A stretch of 64,000 bases of DNA from Ignelater luminosus (Eukaryota; Arthropoda; Insecta; Coleoptera; Elateridae). Positions 20,128 through 31,800 of this stretch are shown here, one piece after another. The position numbers and the translations under genes are program-made. Within the stretch, counting starts at the first letter, position 1. Every line of letters begins with the position of its first letter. Location of the stretch: positions 1 to 64,000 of the forward strand of contig VTPC01003572.1 of assembly GCA_011009095.1 (NCBI GenBank). Reading direction: 5' to 3'. The notes under the pieces were generated by a model. The model saw only the letters and a program-made list of their open reading frames with translations. It was not told the origin of the DNA and ran no database searches.

Positions 20128-22910
20128 ATGAAATTTGCCGAGCACTTATCAGCTCATATTACTCCGGAATGGAGGAAACAATACATTAATTATGAGGTAA
20201 TCTTTGATTAGTTTTATTATCTTAAATCTATGAAAGTCCATACAAAATTTTTAGGAAATGAAAGCTCTACTATATGCTGCTGTCGAACAAGCACCCTCGG
20301 CAGAAATTATAGAACCGGAAATCTTGACGAGATACTTTGCAAAATTTGATGAAGAATTCTTTCATTACTGTGATAAAGAATTAGCTAAAATTAATACATT
20401 TTATTCAGGTAAAACATCTAACAAGGTTTTAACAAATTTAAAACTTTGTTTTAAAACTTTTCTTAGAAAAATTAGCAGAAGCTACAAGAAAATCAGCAAA
20501 TTTGAAAAGTGAATTGATCGAAGCTAAAGATGATGGTTTTAAAAGCAAACAAGGTTTACTTAAACAAGGAAAAAATATTTTGACGAAAAAGAATGTGTCT
20601 GCACGTAAAGTTCAAGAATTAAAATTAGCTTTTAGTGAATTTTATTTAAGTTTAATACTCCTACAAAACTATCAGAATTTAAATTTTACTGGCTTTAGAA
20701 AGATTCTCAAAAAACATGATAAGGTAGTCTGTTTGTAAACAGTTTTAATATGGAAACAAGAAATACAACATTTATATCCTTTTGCAGCTTCTTTCGGTAG
20801 ATTTTGGTGCACGCTGGCGAGTATTACATGTAGAGAATTCCCATTTCTATACAAATAAGGACATAGATCGTATAATTCGTGAAACAGAAGCAACTGTTAC
20901 AAATGAACTTGAAGGTGGAGATCGTCAACGTGCTATGAAACGTCTTCGAGTTCCTCCATTAGGTGAACAGCAAAGTCCATGGATTACATTTAAAGTTGGT
21001 CTATTTTCTGGTGCTTTTGTTGTTCTTATTATTGCTGTTTTATTATCTGGTGGGTGATTTGCTTTCAAATCAATTCTGTTTTAATTTAATTCCTTTTTTT
21101 TACAGCTATCTTTCACCATGGACGAGATGACTGGCGTATTGTTTGTAGATTATACAGAGGGCCATTTTTAATAGTAGAATTTTTATTCTTGTGGGGCATT
21201 AACATATATGGTTGGCGTTCTTCTGGGGTGAATCATGTACTGATTTTCGAATTGGATCCAAGAAATCATTTATCTGAACAACACGTGATCGAATTAGCAT
21301 CCGTTTTCGGAGTTATTTGGTCACTTTCGGTGTTGTGTTTCCTATACAGTTCTCAACTTAGCATTCCTGCTTACATTAATCCACTGGTTTTATTAATTTT
21401 AATGGTAGCTTACTTGATAAACCCTAGTAAGACATTTAGACACGAAGCAAGATTTTGGGCCCTTCGTGTAGTGGTGTGTACGATTTGGTGTGTTTACATT
21501 ATTTTATGTTTTTTCCCCCCTAAGTTTAAATAAATCATAATGCTTTTGCATTTTAGTTGCTTTTTGAGTTGTTGATAATTTGCTTGATTGCTTAAAGCAT
21601 TTATTTTAAAGGTTTGTGTTTAGTTGCCTTAATAATTATAAAAGTGGAACCATAATGTTCTACGGTAATTTTAGGGAAGAGTACTCCTGGCACCATTTTT
21701 TTATGTGAACTTTGCCGATTTCTGGATGGCTGACCAGCTGAATAGTTTAGTAACAGCTTTTACGGATTTGCAATATTTTGTATGTTTTTATGCCACAAAT
21801 GGAAATTGGTCAGTAGGTAAAGGTAAGTTAAGTTAGTTTAGAGCAAATGTCAATGTGAAATTTATAGGTTAGAATTATATTTGATTAGAAGTAAAGTCAG
21901 GTTAGAGTTGATCCAAAAGTTAGGTTAGATTAGATTATTAAATAAATCAGGATCAATTTCAAGTAAGTTCTAAATATGTGAATAAATTCTTTTTTAGATG
22001 CAAATCATTGCGTAGAAAGACACATGATTATAAGACCATTTATGGCTTGTTTACCAGCTTGGTTTAGATTTGCACAGTGCTTAAGAAGATATCGAGATAC
22101 TAAAGAAGTCTTTCCTCATTTAGCAAATGCCACAAAGTATGCAACATCATTTTTTGTAGTTATTTTCACAGCTCTTTACTATGTAAATTCGACTGGTAAA
22201 TATATGTGGGTCGCTGTTCTAATTTGTCTCGACTATACAGATTTCGTTTTGTGTTTAGAAAATCAACCAGTAACCGAAAACCCATTTTTTTATTTGTGGA
22301 TTACTGCATCTTTAATAAGCTCTTGTTATGCTTACACTTGGGATATCAAACTAGACTGGGGACTTTTTGATGCCAAAGCCGGAGATAATAAATTCCTTAG
22401 AGAAGAAATTGTGTATTCATCCACGGTAGTTATAAAGGAAAATTGCGATACAATTCACAATATTGACTGTTTTTAATTTTAGTGGTTCTATTATTTTGCG
22501 ATAGTGGAAGACTTAGTGCTAAGATTTGGTTGGGTTTTATCCATGTCTTTAACGGAAATGGACTATGTGCATGCTGATATTATGGTTACTATTTTAGCAC
22601 CATTAGAAGTGTTTAGGTAAGTCATATGTAGTTCTCGTGTAGAAGCTATTTGAATGATTAAGATAATTATAGGAGATTTGTCTGGAATTTCTTTCGATTA
22701 GAAAATGAACATTTGAACAACTGTGGTAAATTTCGTGCAGTAAGGGACATATCAGTGGCTCCGTTAGATTGCTCAGATCAAATGCTCATAATAAGAATGA
22801 TGGATGAACAGGATGGTGTCATTAACAGACGAAAAAAGAGAGACGTTAAAAAAAGGGATGATCTTAGATTAACGCTAGAAGGAGAATCAACGGATGACAT
22901 GGATAATTAA
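20128..22910 (+). CDS. XPR1: XPR1 homologue, SPX-EXS phosphate exporter, 664 aa, 10 exons
   Basis: Exons: 20128-20196, 20255-20408, 20467-20723, 20788-21049, 21106-21473, 21675-21822, 21998-22195, 22259-22425, 22483-22616, 22673-22910 (1995 nt). Phases agree throughout; the exon 5 donor could also be 3 nt earlier. Residues 1 to about 175 are the SPX domain ([47 protein letters not shown] with the inositol-pyrophosphate-binding lysines). Several membrane segments follow (for example [18 protein letters not shown]). The EXS domain has [33 protein letters not shown] and [12 protein letters not shown], and the tail reads [23 protein letters not shown]1 exports inorganic phosphate across the plasma membrane. 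In vertebrates it also serves as a gammaretrovirus receptor, which is not relevant here. Intron 7 (63 nt) is in frame and lacks a stop. The poly(A) signal is at 23235. Confidence 0.93.
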
Positions 22911-23234
22911 ATATAGCAACCCAAACTTCAGTTCCTGTAGATTATTATAACAATAATTGCATTAGATGTAATATTAATAATGGATTGACATTTTAACTTC
23001 AAATACCTGCCCAATCTATACTATACACAATATTGTTATAACAGGTATACCTAACTTAATATACCAATAATTATCAGAATAATTAGAAGCTTTAGTTATT
23101 ACTTACAACTAACTGTTACAAGAATAGATTGTATAGATACTTTTTAAATATAATTTTATAGATTTATTTGTATTATAGGAATGTGAGATGATGTTAAAAA
23201 TGTTATTTAATATCTATTTTTAGAAATGTTTTCA

Positions 23235-23240
23235 AATAAA
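23235..23240 (+). terminator. Poly(A) signal of XPR1
   Basis: AATAAA lies 325 nt downstream of the XPR1 stop in an AT-rich 3' UTR. Confidence 0.55.
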
Positions 23241-23698
23241 GTTTTATTAAACATTAGTTATTATTACTGAATGAAGATCTTAAAAGAGAGTAATACAAAG
23301 ACATTATTAAGTTTTAAAAATTACAATAATAACACAAACACAAAAATACACAAAAACAGCAATATTTGAGGTTATGTTTTTAATTTTTTTAATTACTGTT
23401 GCCCACACTGTCTAATGCCACGCATGCGCGTTTATAGTTACGCGCTTTATTTTGATTTTGAATCAATTACATTTCTATAAAGTTATCGTCTAGGAAAGGG
23501 GACTTTTATTTAAAATACACATTAAATTATAAAAATCACCAACCAGCCCATATCACCTCTTTATACACGTGCTATGCCTGTGATAACTTTTGGTATAGCC
23601 CTCACCATAAAATTTTCAGGTACAAAGAGTGCTTTTTCGAAAAAAGGATGTATTACACTTTTTACGCATTTTTACCTTCTCTTGAGAATGGTTAAGAC

Positions 23699-24213
23699 CA
23701 GTGATGTGCGTTGACACGTCAACAATGATTGTTGACATTTTCGTGTCAACAATTGATTTTTCACGTCAAAAATGTCAACAATGTCGACAATGTGTCAACT
23801 TTGCAAATAAAGTAGGATTCTGCACATGTTTCGTTAAACCTAACCTGTAAACACAGGTGCTAAGATAAGCTAAAATGTCTAATAAGATCATTAATAAGAT
23901 TTCTAATCAAAATTATTCTATACGTACATTAGACTTGAACGTACTTAAGCATCTCACAGTTCCCTGTGCCTCCTATTTGCCCTCACATACTTTAAGTCAA
24001 ATAAAAATTATTGTAATAAACTATTTAAGATTTAAATAATAAAGGAAAAATCAAGTTTAACAGCTTTGTAATGTGCATTCATTATGTCTAAATTGTTGAC
24101 ATAGTTGACATAGTTGACATAATTGACATCAATAAGGTCATGTCAACAATTCTTATTGTTGACATGTCAACAATCAATTGTTGACGTCGACATTGTTGAC
24201 ACGCACATCACTG
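23699..24213. mobile_element. hAT-type MITE, 515 bp, with perfect 8-bp target duplication
   Basis: The ends CAGTGATGTGCGT are exact inverted repeats for 13 bp and fit the hAT pattern CAGNG. Both sides are flanked by the same 8-mer GTTAAGAC (23691-23698 and 24214-24221). Both subterminal zones are packed with GTTGACA/TGTCAAC words, many as back-to-back palindromes (for example caacaattgatt near the left end and the ttgacatagttgaca series near 24100). There is no coding capacity. The centre is ordinary AT-rich DNA. The identical target duplication suggests a fairly recent insertion, about 0.8 kb downstream of the XPR1 stop codon. Confidence 0.92.
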
Positions 24214-24221
24214 GTTAAGAC

Positions 24222-25385
24222 TTCGAGTCGATAGGACGTACCGTTTTAGCACGTATGACAAAAAACCAAGAACGAAAAATTTTAAAATTTCCGAAGTATT
24301 TCCGGCCATTTCAACCAAATATAGAGACGAAATGCACACAGGTTTGGGAGAAATACTTGCTGATTCTCAGCAGAAAGATAACGGTACTAGAAGGGATGGA
24401 AGGGGAACGGCACCTCTTTAGGTTTCGAGAGTCTTTTTGAAAAGATTTGAAATTTGCTTGCAGAATCACGTATAGGTACATTTACTACAAAAGATTTGTG
24501 TCTCTAGCTCACAGGGTGTCCATTCGATTTTCGATCTAGAAAATGACTTTGTAAGGAAAAAGTGCATTGAACCTTTTTTGTTCCTCATTCTACGGCGCAT
24601 GAAAGTGTTGCAACTACGTTTCCCTAGGAATTTCAACAACTACCCCAAAAAAGGTTCAAAAGAAGGCATATACAATTCTAATCGACCCCAAAACGAGGAG
24701 AAGTCATTGGTACCCACCTAAGCTTGTTGCCCTGATACTGCTCTTTAGTTTAAAAGAATTCCACCTTGATCGGACCATAGTTAACCGAGCTACAAATTTT
24801 TCAAGCGGGCATTTTGACGAGCTATGGAGAAAAGCACGAACAGTTTTGGTAGGGGTTACGAAATTTGCAGATTTCCCGAACGGTTTTTTAGGGGGGCTTC
24901 GGGATTTCTTGGTTTTTCACCGGACTTTCTTTCGTATCTCGCCATAGTGCTTACAAAGCTACGTCGATAAGCGAAAACCAGACTGCCATAGCCCTTATAA
25001 TTTCTGAGCTATGAGCCCTACTTGGTTTGGCCAATTGCGCCTTCTAGCGGCTGAATAATAAAAAGTACGAAATCGGTTCGAGTAGCATCAGATGCAGGAG
25101 AAGACAATCGGGGCTCTAATGCCGTTTCAATATCTTCACAAAACATGTTTTGGAGATTCTGCACGACAGCACCCCTGGTCTGTCCATAAGATTGTATTCT
25201 CGCCGCTAAGTGTTACCACATTCGCTTCGCATGCACAGGGTAGTCGAAGAACATTAACTAACCCTCCAAGTCTGGACAAAATCGGCCCATGGCGTTCGGA
25301 CATGGCATTCTACTCCCTTATACCTCTAACAATTAAACTTTAGTTGCTTTTTTTAGCTACATAAAAATGATTCCTAATAGGAGAA
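24222..25385. other. Unassigned sequence between two transposable elements
   Basis: Higher GC than the gene spacers, with short frames at 24255-24440 and 25092-25343 that match no family I know. It is probably old repeat DNA. Nothing further can be supported. Confidence 0.4.
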
Positions 25386-25393
25386 ACCTACGT

Positions 25394-26362
25394 TAGAGGC
25401 CTGCACGGGCCGGGTATTTGCTCGGCCCGGCCTGAAGCTCGAGTTTGGATAGGGCCGGTTATTTTCGTACTGAAACACACCGGCTTGTTGTACTAACTTG
25501 GACAGGCGTTATTTTCGAACTCATACTGAACCGAAGAGGAGAATTTCCCTATTACACCAGATTGAAAACTTTTTCTCACTGAGTAAGACGACCGTTATTT
25601 TCGTACAAACTGGGGCAGGCATTATTGTTATACTGAATTGAAGCTGAAAAGATTTGTACTGTACCGTAGAAGCCTGCACCGGCCGGGTTTAATGATCAGA
25701 CCCTGTCAGGTCGTTCTGCTGTGTTGAATAGTTCGGAGATCTTGGGCCTGTCACGCTTCCCGGACATGTCGAGTTTCCCGGCTCTGTCGGGCTTTCCGAG
25801 CCTGTCGGGTATCCTGTCCCTGTAGAGTCTTCCGGTTCTCCCGGGTCATTCGGTATTGTTGAACCGTTCAAGGGTCTCGGACCTGTCAGATTTCCCGGCT
25901 CTGTCGGGCTTTCCGGCCCTGTCAGCTGTATCCTGGCCCTGTCGAGTCTCACGGCCCTTTAGGGTCTTTCGGCCCTATCGTGTTTCCCGGCTCTGTCGGG
26001 TCATTCGGGTCATTCGGGACTGTCGAATCGTTCGGGGTCTTGGACCTGACAGGCTTCCCGGTCTTGTGGGATCGTTCCGACTTGTTGAATAGTTCAGGCA
26101 TCTCGGGCCTACCACGCTTTCCGGCGATGTCGGGTTTCCCGGCTTTGTCGGACACCCGACCCTGTAGAATTCGGGACTGTCAAATTGTTCAGGGCTCTCG
26201 GACCTGTTCGGCTTCCCCGCCCTGTCGAGTCGTTTGGGTTTCTCGAGTCATTGAGGAGACTCTCTGATTTTTCCAGCGGATTAAAGAGTTATCTGCTGGG
26301 TTTTTCTTTCAGGTCACGTCAAGTTTAATCCCAGTGAAAATCCCGGTCTGTGTAAGGCTTTA
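25394..26362 (+). mobile_element. GC-rich minisatellite-cored hAT-like element A, 969 bp
   Basis: The left end begins TAGAGGCCTGCACGGGCCGG. The right end, read inverted, begins TAAAGCCTTACACAGACCGG, matching at most positions without gaps. The flanks are ACCTACGT (left) and ACTTACGT (right), 7 of 8 identical. The first 290 bp contain repeated gttattttcgtac and ggcaggcattattgttatactgaa phrases, followed by a second aagcctgcaccggccggg. From about 25690 to 26260 the interior is a degenerate 18-bp minisatellite (CCTGTCGGGTTTCCCGGC). Near the right end is a conserved boundary (inverted: cttgacgtgacctgaaag, then agataactctttaatccg). It has no transposase. Confidence 0.7.
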
Positions 26363-26370
26363 ACTTACGT

Positions 26371-26756
26371 CGATGATTTATTTATTTTTTGTATTTGTCA
26401 CATTGACAATTTAGAAATACTTATATATATAGGGTGTCCCATGACATACATTTGATATTTCACCAATGTAATTTAGCTCATTACAAATCGAAAACAAACA
26501 GTGGCCATTTTGGGTATTTTCAATATTCACGGAGTTATGGATGTTTTTAGTTGTAGCTAGACCGAGTAGTACAGAAAAAACGCAATTTCACTTATTAAAT
26601 TTTTTAATTGCACTAATTCAAGTGGGCCCAGTAGGGACCATGAGCCGTCAGTCCGCTCTCCGGCAAAGGGGGAGACGCAGACCAAAAAACCGTCTGCATT
26701 GGAATCAGGAAGTTTGGGCGGGGACGCTGTTTTTGAAGTCTCCCTGCCACTGTTTT
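26371..26756. other. Repeat-like flank of element A
   Basis: The first 60 bp resemble the right flank of element C at 43.87 kb (both contain catcgat- or gtcgatg-like sequence and acaatttagaaatact). A tatagggtgtcccatga phrase at about 26430 is typical of insect repeats. No gene. Confidence 0.4.
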
Positions 26757-26815
26757 GAGCCAATCAAAGTCGAGTTGGGTTTTATATAAGCGTCCGTCAG
26801 AGAAAAATTAGTGGG
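26757..26815 (+). promoter_or_regulatory. Orphan TATA/CCAAT promoter-like patch
   Basis: GCCAATC (26759-26765) is followed 18 bp later by TATATAAG (26783-26790) in a locally GC-rich block. Nothing downstream codes for protein. It could be an LTR or repeat promoter rather than a gene promoter. Confidence 0.3.
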
Positions 26816-27329
26816 GGTTTTTGCGAGTTATCGAAACCCAGTTTGGGATGTTTGTTACCGTAGTAAGTCTGTGCACCACAAAAAGATTTTTCTTTACCAG
26901 GGCCAGTGCTAGCAAGTTTTCAAGTTTGAACGAAAAAAACTCATAGAGCGAGAATAAGAAGAGCAGACGGCTTGATTTCTAATAATCCGTTTAATCGATT
27001 GAATAATCGATTAATCAAACTATTTTTAAATGGCCATCGAACTCTCTTAACAGATTTATTATTTCTTTATTTTGTTCGTTTAGTTGTACAAGCAAACCCA
27101 ACACTTTCTTTTGATATACTAGAGTCTTATATAGTTATTGTTAAAAGTTAGTCATATTGATAATAAGCTTACAAATGAAAATACTGCCACATTCTTCATT
27201 GTTGGGAAAAATATTCCGACTAGAAGTTGAAATTGATTGTTATCGATATATAACTTTAAGTAATATTTACGCCAGTTATTGGAAATTATGACGTATAAGA
27301 CCAAACATGACTAAATATCGACGTCATCT

Positions 27330-27475
27330 GTCCATAACCATATTAGCTGATGGGCATTGGCCTTTTAGACAGGCTTGGCTGTCCATGGACGAATCAAAAC
27401 AAACAATCACAAATCTAACAACGAGATTGCTGGATGAAGAAGCCATCAGTCCAAGAAACAATGAGAAAACATAGA
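27330..27475 (+). mobile_element. Copia gag fragment
   Basis: A short plus-strand frame reads DGHWPFRQAWLSMDESKQTI, then TNLTTRLLDEEAI. The W-D/M-S...L-T-x-R-L-L-x-EE pattern is characteristic of the copia-type gag region. About 45 codons survive. It may derive from the same family as the relic at 41.3-41.8 kb, where the preceding gag part is preserved. Confidence 0.5.
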
Positions 27476-28707
27476 GTGATCAAAGAATCAGATATTAAAT
27501 ATTAACATGCACTTGGAAGCGTTACATAAAAAGTACAATTATTTTTGTGGATAATTTGTGATAAATTTTGAAAACGAATTACTTCGATCTTACGACCTAC
27601 TGCAACCCACTGGGTTTGGATGTTAATAAATCCCATAAAAAAGCGATGGAAATGAAATTTGATGTTGCTCAAGTAAACTACTTTTCTTTCTATCAAGTTG
27701 ATATGTTAAATAGTTTCTGTAATTGCAGAACTCTCCGGTCAACAATTATTGTTCAACAAATTTGCAGTTTTAAACAGTTAAAAGCACACTTTCCGTTAAA
27801 AAAGAAATGAATAGTATTTAATTATTAAAAGATGTTATATCTGCACAATTTCAAATTTATGATAAAAATACGTAATATATCTGTGTTTTTCTTTATCTAT
27901 ATACATATTAAAGATTATATTGTTTATAATTATTTATAAACATAACCTATTCAAATTTGCAGTAAGTAATAACAATAAGTAACTATAATTATTACGCAAT
28001 GATTATAGTAACATTTTTAATTGAGACTTTAATCAGTTATAATAATAACAATGTATCTTTATTCTTTTCATAAATCATTATTATTCCAATCTGTTGGAAT
28101 TTGATAAATCCGATTCAAAATTCAAATTAAGTGCAAAACCGCAAACGCGCATGCGAGGTTACCAACTTGTTCAGTTGTAGCTTCTTTGGTTATTTTTTAT
28201 CTCTCTTTCTTAAGCGGGAATTTTAAAAATCTACTTGTTTCTAAATAAAAGTAGTATGAATTGTTAACCTACTAAAAAGAATCACATTTGACTCTTTTAA
28301 GAATTCAAAAAGATAATTAAAATATCAATTGCCATTCACCGTGTTTGAAATTTTTGGTATCTTGTAAGTATTTAGTTACGAAAAAAATATAAGATTGGTA
28401 GCTGACAGTAAATGACACCAGAAGTGACGTAACCACGCATATTACGTCAGCCGAGCCATTTAGCTTTTGTGATTCGTCTTATATTATAAAATATTAATTA
28501 ATCCTGTATTAAGTGATTGTGTTAAGTGAATCGTTTAATAAAGACACGTAAAACAAGCTTTTAAAAATATTTTCTTTTCCAGTTCAACATTACTCGTAAA
28601 TTAGATGATGGTTCGTTTTCTTTTTACAATTTTCAGGTGTGCTTGACTATGCACCATTAAAATGGCCGTGATTTTTGTGATCTTTCTTATAGGTAGCCCT
28701 TTCGGAG
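27476..28707. other. Upstream region of the LENG8 gene
   Basis: AT-rich with no certain coding frame. A gcaaacgcgcatgcgagg patch (about 28142) has the NRF1-like GCGCATGCG core. Splice-like sites before the ATG (ttcttatag ending at 28692) indicate a 5' UTR intron, but the first non-coding exon was not fixed. Confidence 0.4.
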
Positions 28708-28807
28708 ATGGAAGACGAAAATAAAGGCGCAACGTCGGTTGCAGAAACTTCTGCTACGCAAACAGCTCAAGTTAATGGTGTACAAATGTCAGTTGCACAG
28801 CAGCAGC

Positions 28808-28838
<31 letters not shown>

Positions 28839-31800
28839 GCAACAGCAACAGCAACAGCAATGGATGTATACACCATATGGAATGTACGGCCAGTATCCTG
28901 GTGGTTACGGAATGGGACCATATTATTATCATTATTATTCACAAGTCGGTTATGGCCCTTATATGAACTTCAATAGCACCAAATCTGAAGACTTTGAAAA
29001 AACGAATACTGACAGTGACAATCCTGATGAAAAACCAAATCCTCCACTTCCACCAGGTCCACCTCCACCAAATGTATCGACATCTGCTTCAGTTATAAGT
29101 AAACCTCCACTTCTTAATACACCCAAACCATTTGGTAACATTAGGTTTAGCTTCAATAACAAGCGACTTCCCAACGAGAACGTTCAACAAAATAATTCAC
29201 TTACCAGTGGAGCTGCCAAGAAAAAACGAAAAAGAAACAAAAACAATCAAAACAATGCATTTAATCAACAAAACAATTACAACATGTACAATTTCAACAT
29301 GCCACCATTACCTCCTCCCGAACAACAGGCACCTAAACCAGCCCCTCCTCCAGAAACAATGCCACCATTACCACCAGTACCTCCACCAGATACAGCCGTA
29401 CCACCTCCGCCACTGCCTGCAGAACCTCCTAAACCAGTCGTGAAACCAAAACCGAACGCGTTTAATAACCCAACTGACGAGTGGCCTCAGGATCTCAAAG
29501 ATTATGTAAACCGTTGCTATGCAAAATGTAAAACTAATTTAGACAGGGATCAGGTAGATATTGTTTTGAAAGGGAAAATCACCCAAGCTGCGTCATCCGG
29601 TGAGCTGTGGGTGAAAGATTGGTCTAAGGAACCATTACCGAGTATTTATAGTGAACGTATGACACTAGTTCCTAAAACGGTACCTGGGCAGTTAGCACAA
29701 TTTCAAAATCCACCAAAGAAGGGATTGTCGGCTGCTATGGGTGCTAGATTAGGTGCTCGAGCATCAACTTTACGAGGGAATAGCAGATCTTCTTCTAGTT
29801 CGCGGTCACCTTCACCATCGTCTCATCGATATAAGAAAACATCGCACAGCCCTAGAAGGCGGCGTTCTTCAAGGTATATCTAGATTGATTTAACTTAACA
29901 TGAGCAACTGAAATTGTTAAAATTTATTTTTTAGCAAAAGTTCGTCAAATAGTGACGAGAATTTTAAGCCCTTAGCAAAAACTCCAAAGAATAAAGCAAA
30001 AGGTAAATTAGCAGACAGATTAGGACCATCGAAGAATAAACTCACTCCTAAACAGCTGAAGAAACAAAAGGCGAAAGAGAGAAAATCCCACTTTTACTCA
30101 GAATTTGGAGCATCCGTAGAAGAAAATTCGGAATTGTTACAGCAACGCGCCGCTCGCTTTAGTTCTTCTCTTAAAACTACTCCTTCGGAAAACAGTCCTC
30201 TCTTACTAAACTCTAATGGGAAGAAAAAGAAATCGCCCGTTCACGTTACTCCTAATAATAGATTTATCGAGGATACTTCGGGAGACTTTGATTGGACAGA
30301 ATTTCACATAGTGGGCACTTGCCAGGACATTGAAAAGTCGTTCTTGCGACTAACCAAGGCCCCTGAAGCTTGTGAAGTACGTCCAGTCGAAGTCCTTAAA
30401 TTATCCTTACAGAATGTTAAAACGAAATGGAACGAAAAACAAGATTACTTCTATGCGTGCGACCAGCTTAAATCGATTCGGCAAGACTTAACGGTACATT
30501 TAGTTAATATTTTGTTCGGATTGGTTTAATTTTTGTTTTTATTATAATAGGTTCAAGGTGTTCGGGATGCTTTTACAGTGGAAGTTTATGAGACGCACGC
30601 TAGGATAGCTTTAGAAAAGGGAGATCATGAAGAATTCAATCAGTGCCAAACTCAATTAAAAATGCTTTATACAGAAGTAGGGGGAGTCCATAAAAATGAA
30701 TTTATTGGATATCGGATATTGTATTTTATTTTCACCAAAAATACGCTTGGTAGGTATAAATTTGATTACTTATTTTGAATTTTATGTTTGCGCTTATAAA
30801 CATAACCTTTGCAGCTGTCATCTTGACAAGTCAGCTTAACTTTTTGATTAATTCCATTGATCCTTGTTGAATTTGAGGTTATGTTTGTTATTATTTGAAT
30901 TTCTATTTGTCAGTTTTTGAATTTGAGGTTATGTGTATGTCTTTTTCCAAATTCTAGGTTATGATTGTGACTTTTTTAAATTTGAGTTTGTCATATTTTT
31001 TTGAGTTTGAGGTTACGCTTGTTATTTTTTTAATTTGAAGTTACATCATTTTTCTAAATTTGAGGTTATATTTGTGTCACCGTTTTTTCAATCTGAGGTT
31101 ATGTATATGTAATTTTTTGCAAATTGTAATGTCAAACCACTGAAAGATGTTAAAAGAAGAATCCATTAGAAGTACTAATGGTAGAATTTTGCATGCTATT
31201 TTATGCTTGGATTATTTGGTAATTAGAGTGCATTTAAAATTAAACATCACTGTAGAATTCAGCCTAGTATAAATAATTCAAAAGTCTATTCTGTTAGAAA
31301 AATAAGAAATTGTGTTGAAAAGACATAACCTTAAATAATTGTTTCAATTCTGTTTGCACAATTTATTAATTTATTATTTTTCTTCTTTCAACAGATATCA
31401 TGACAATAATGAAATCGTTATCTAGAGAAGAAAAAGAAGACGAAACTATCGCGTTCGCGTTAAAACTTAGGTCGACGTGGGGATTAGGGAATTTCCATAC
31501 TTTTTTCAGACTGTACATAAACGCGCCCTGTATGACCGGTTTTCTTATAGATTGGTTCATTGAAAGAGAAAGGAAAAATTATCTTAAAACTATTATTAAA
31601 AGGTAGGTAGCCTCGTTAATTTAATTAATTGTATAACACTTTCAACCTTTGTTGCTCTGCATCTCTTTGTTCTGCACAACACAACCTTTTGTTATAGCCG
31701 AGGTCAATTGTTTTTTAAATGTAATCATAGGGGAATGTTGTGTAGCTCTTGAAAATCATGTATGAATTTAAACAATGTTTATGATTACGATAGCTGTGTT

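Noticed and set aside
24255..25343. Short ORFs between the hAT MITE and element A
   Set aside because: No recognisable domain, and codon use typical of repeat DNA.
30785..31115. Insect telomeric repeat (TTAGG)n
   Set aside because: The AGGTTATG words are not pentameric and have irregular spacing, so they are not telomeric.
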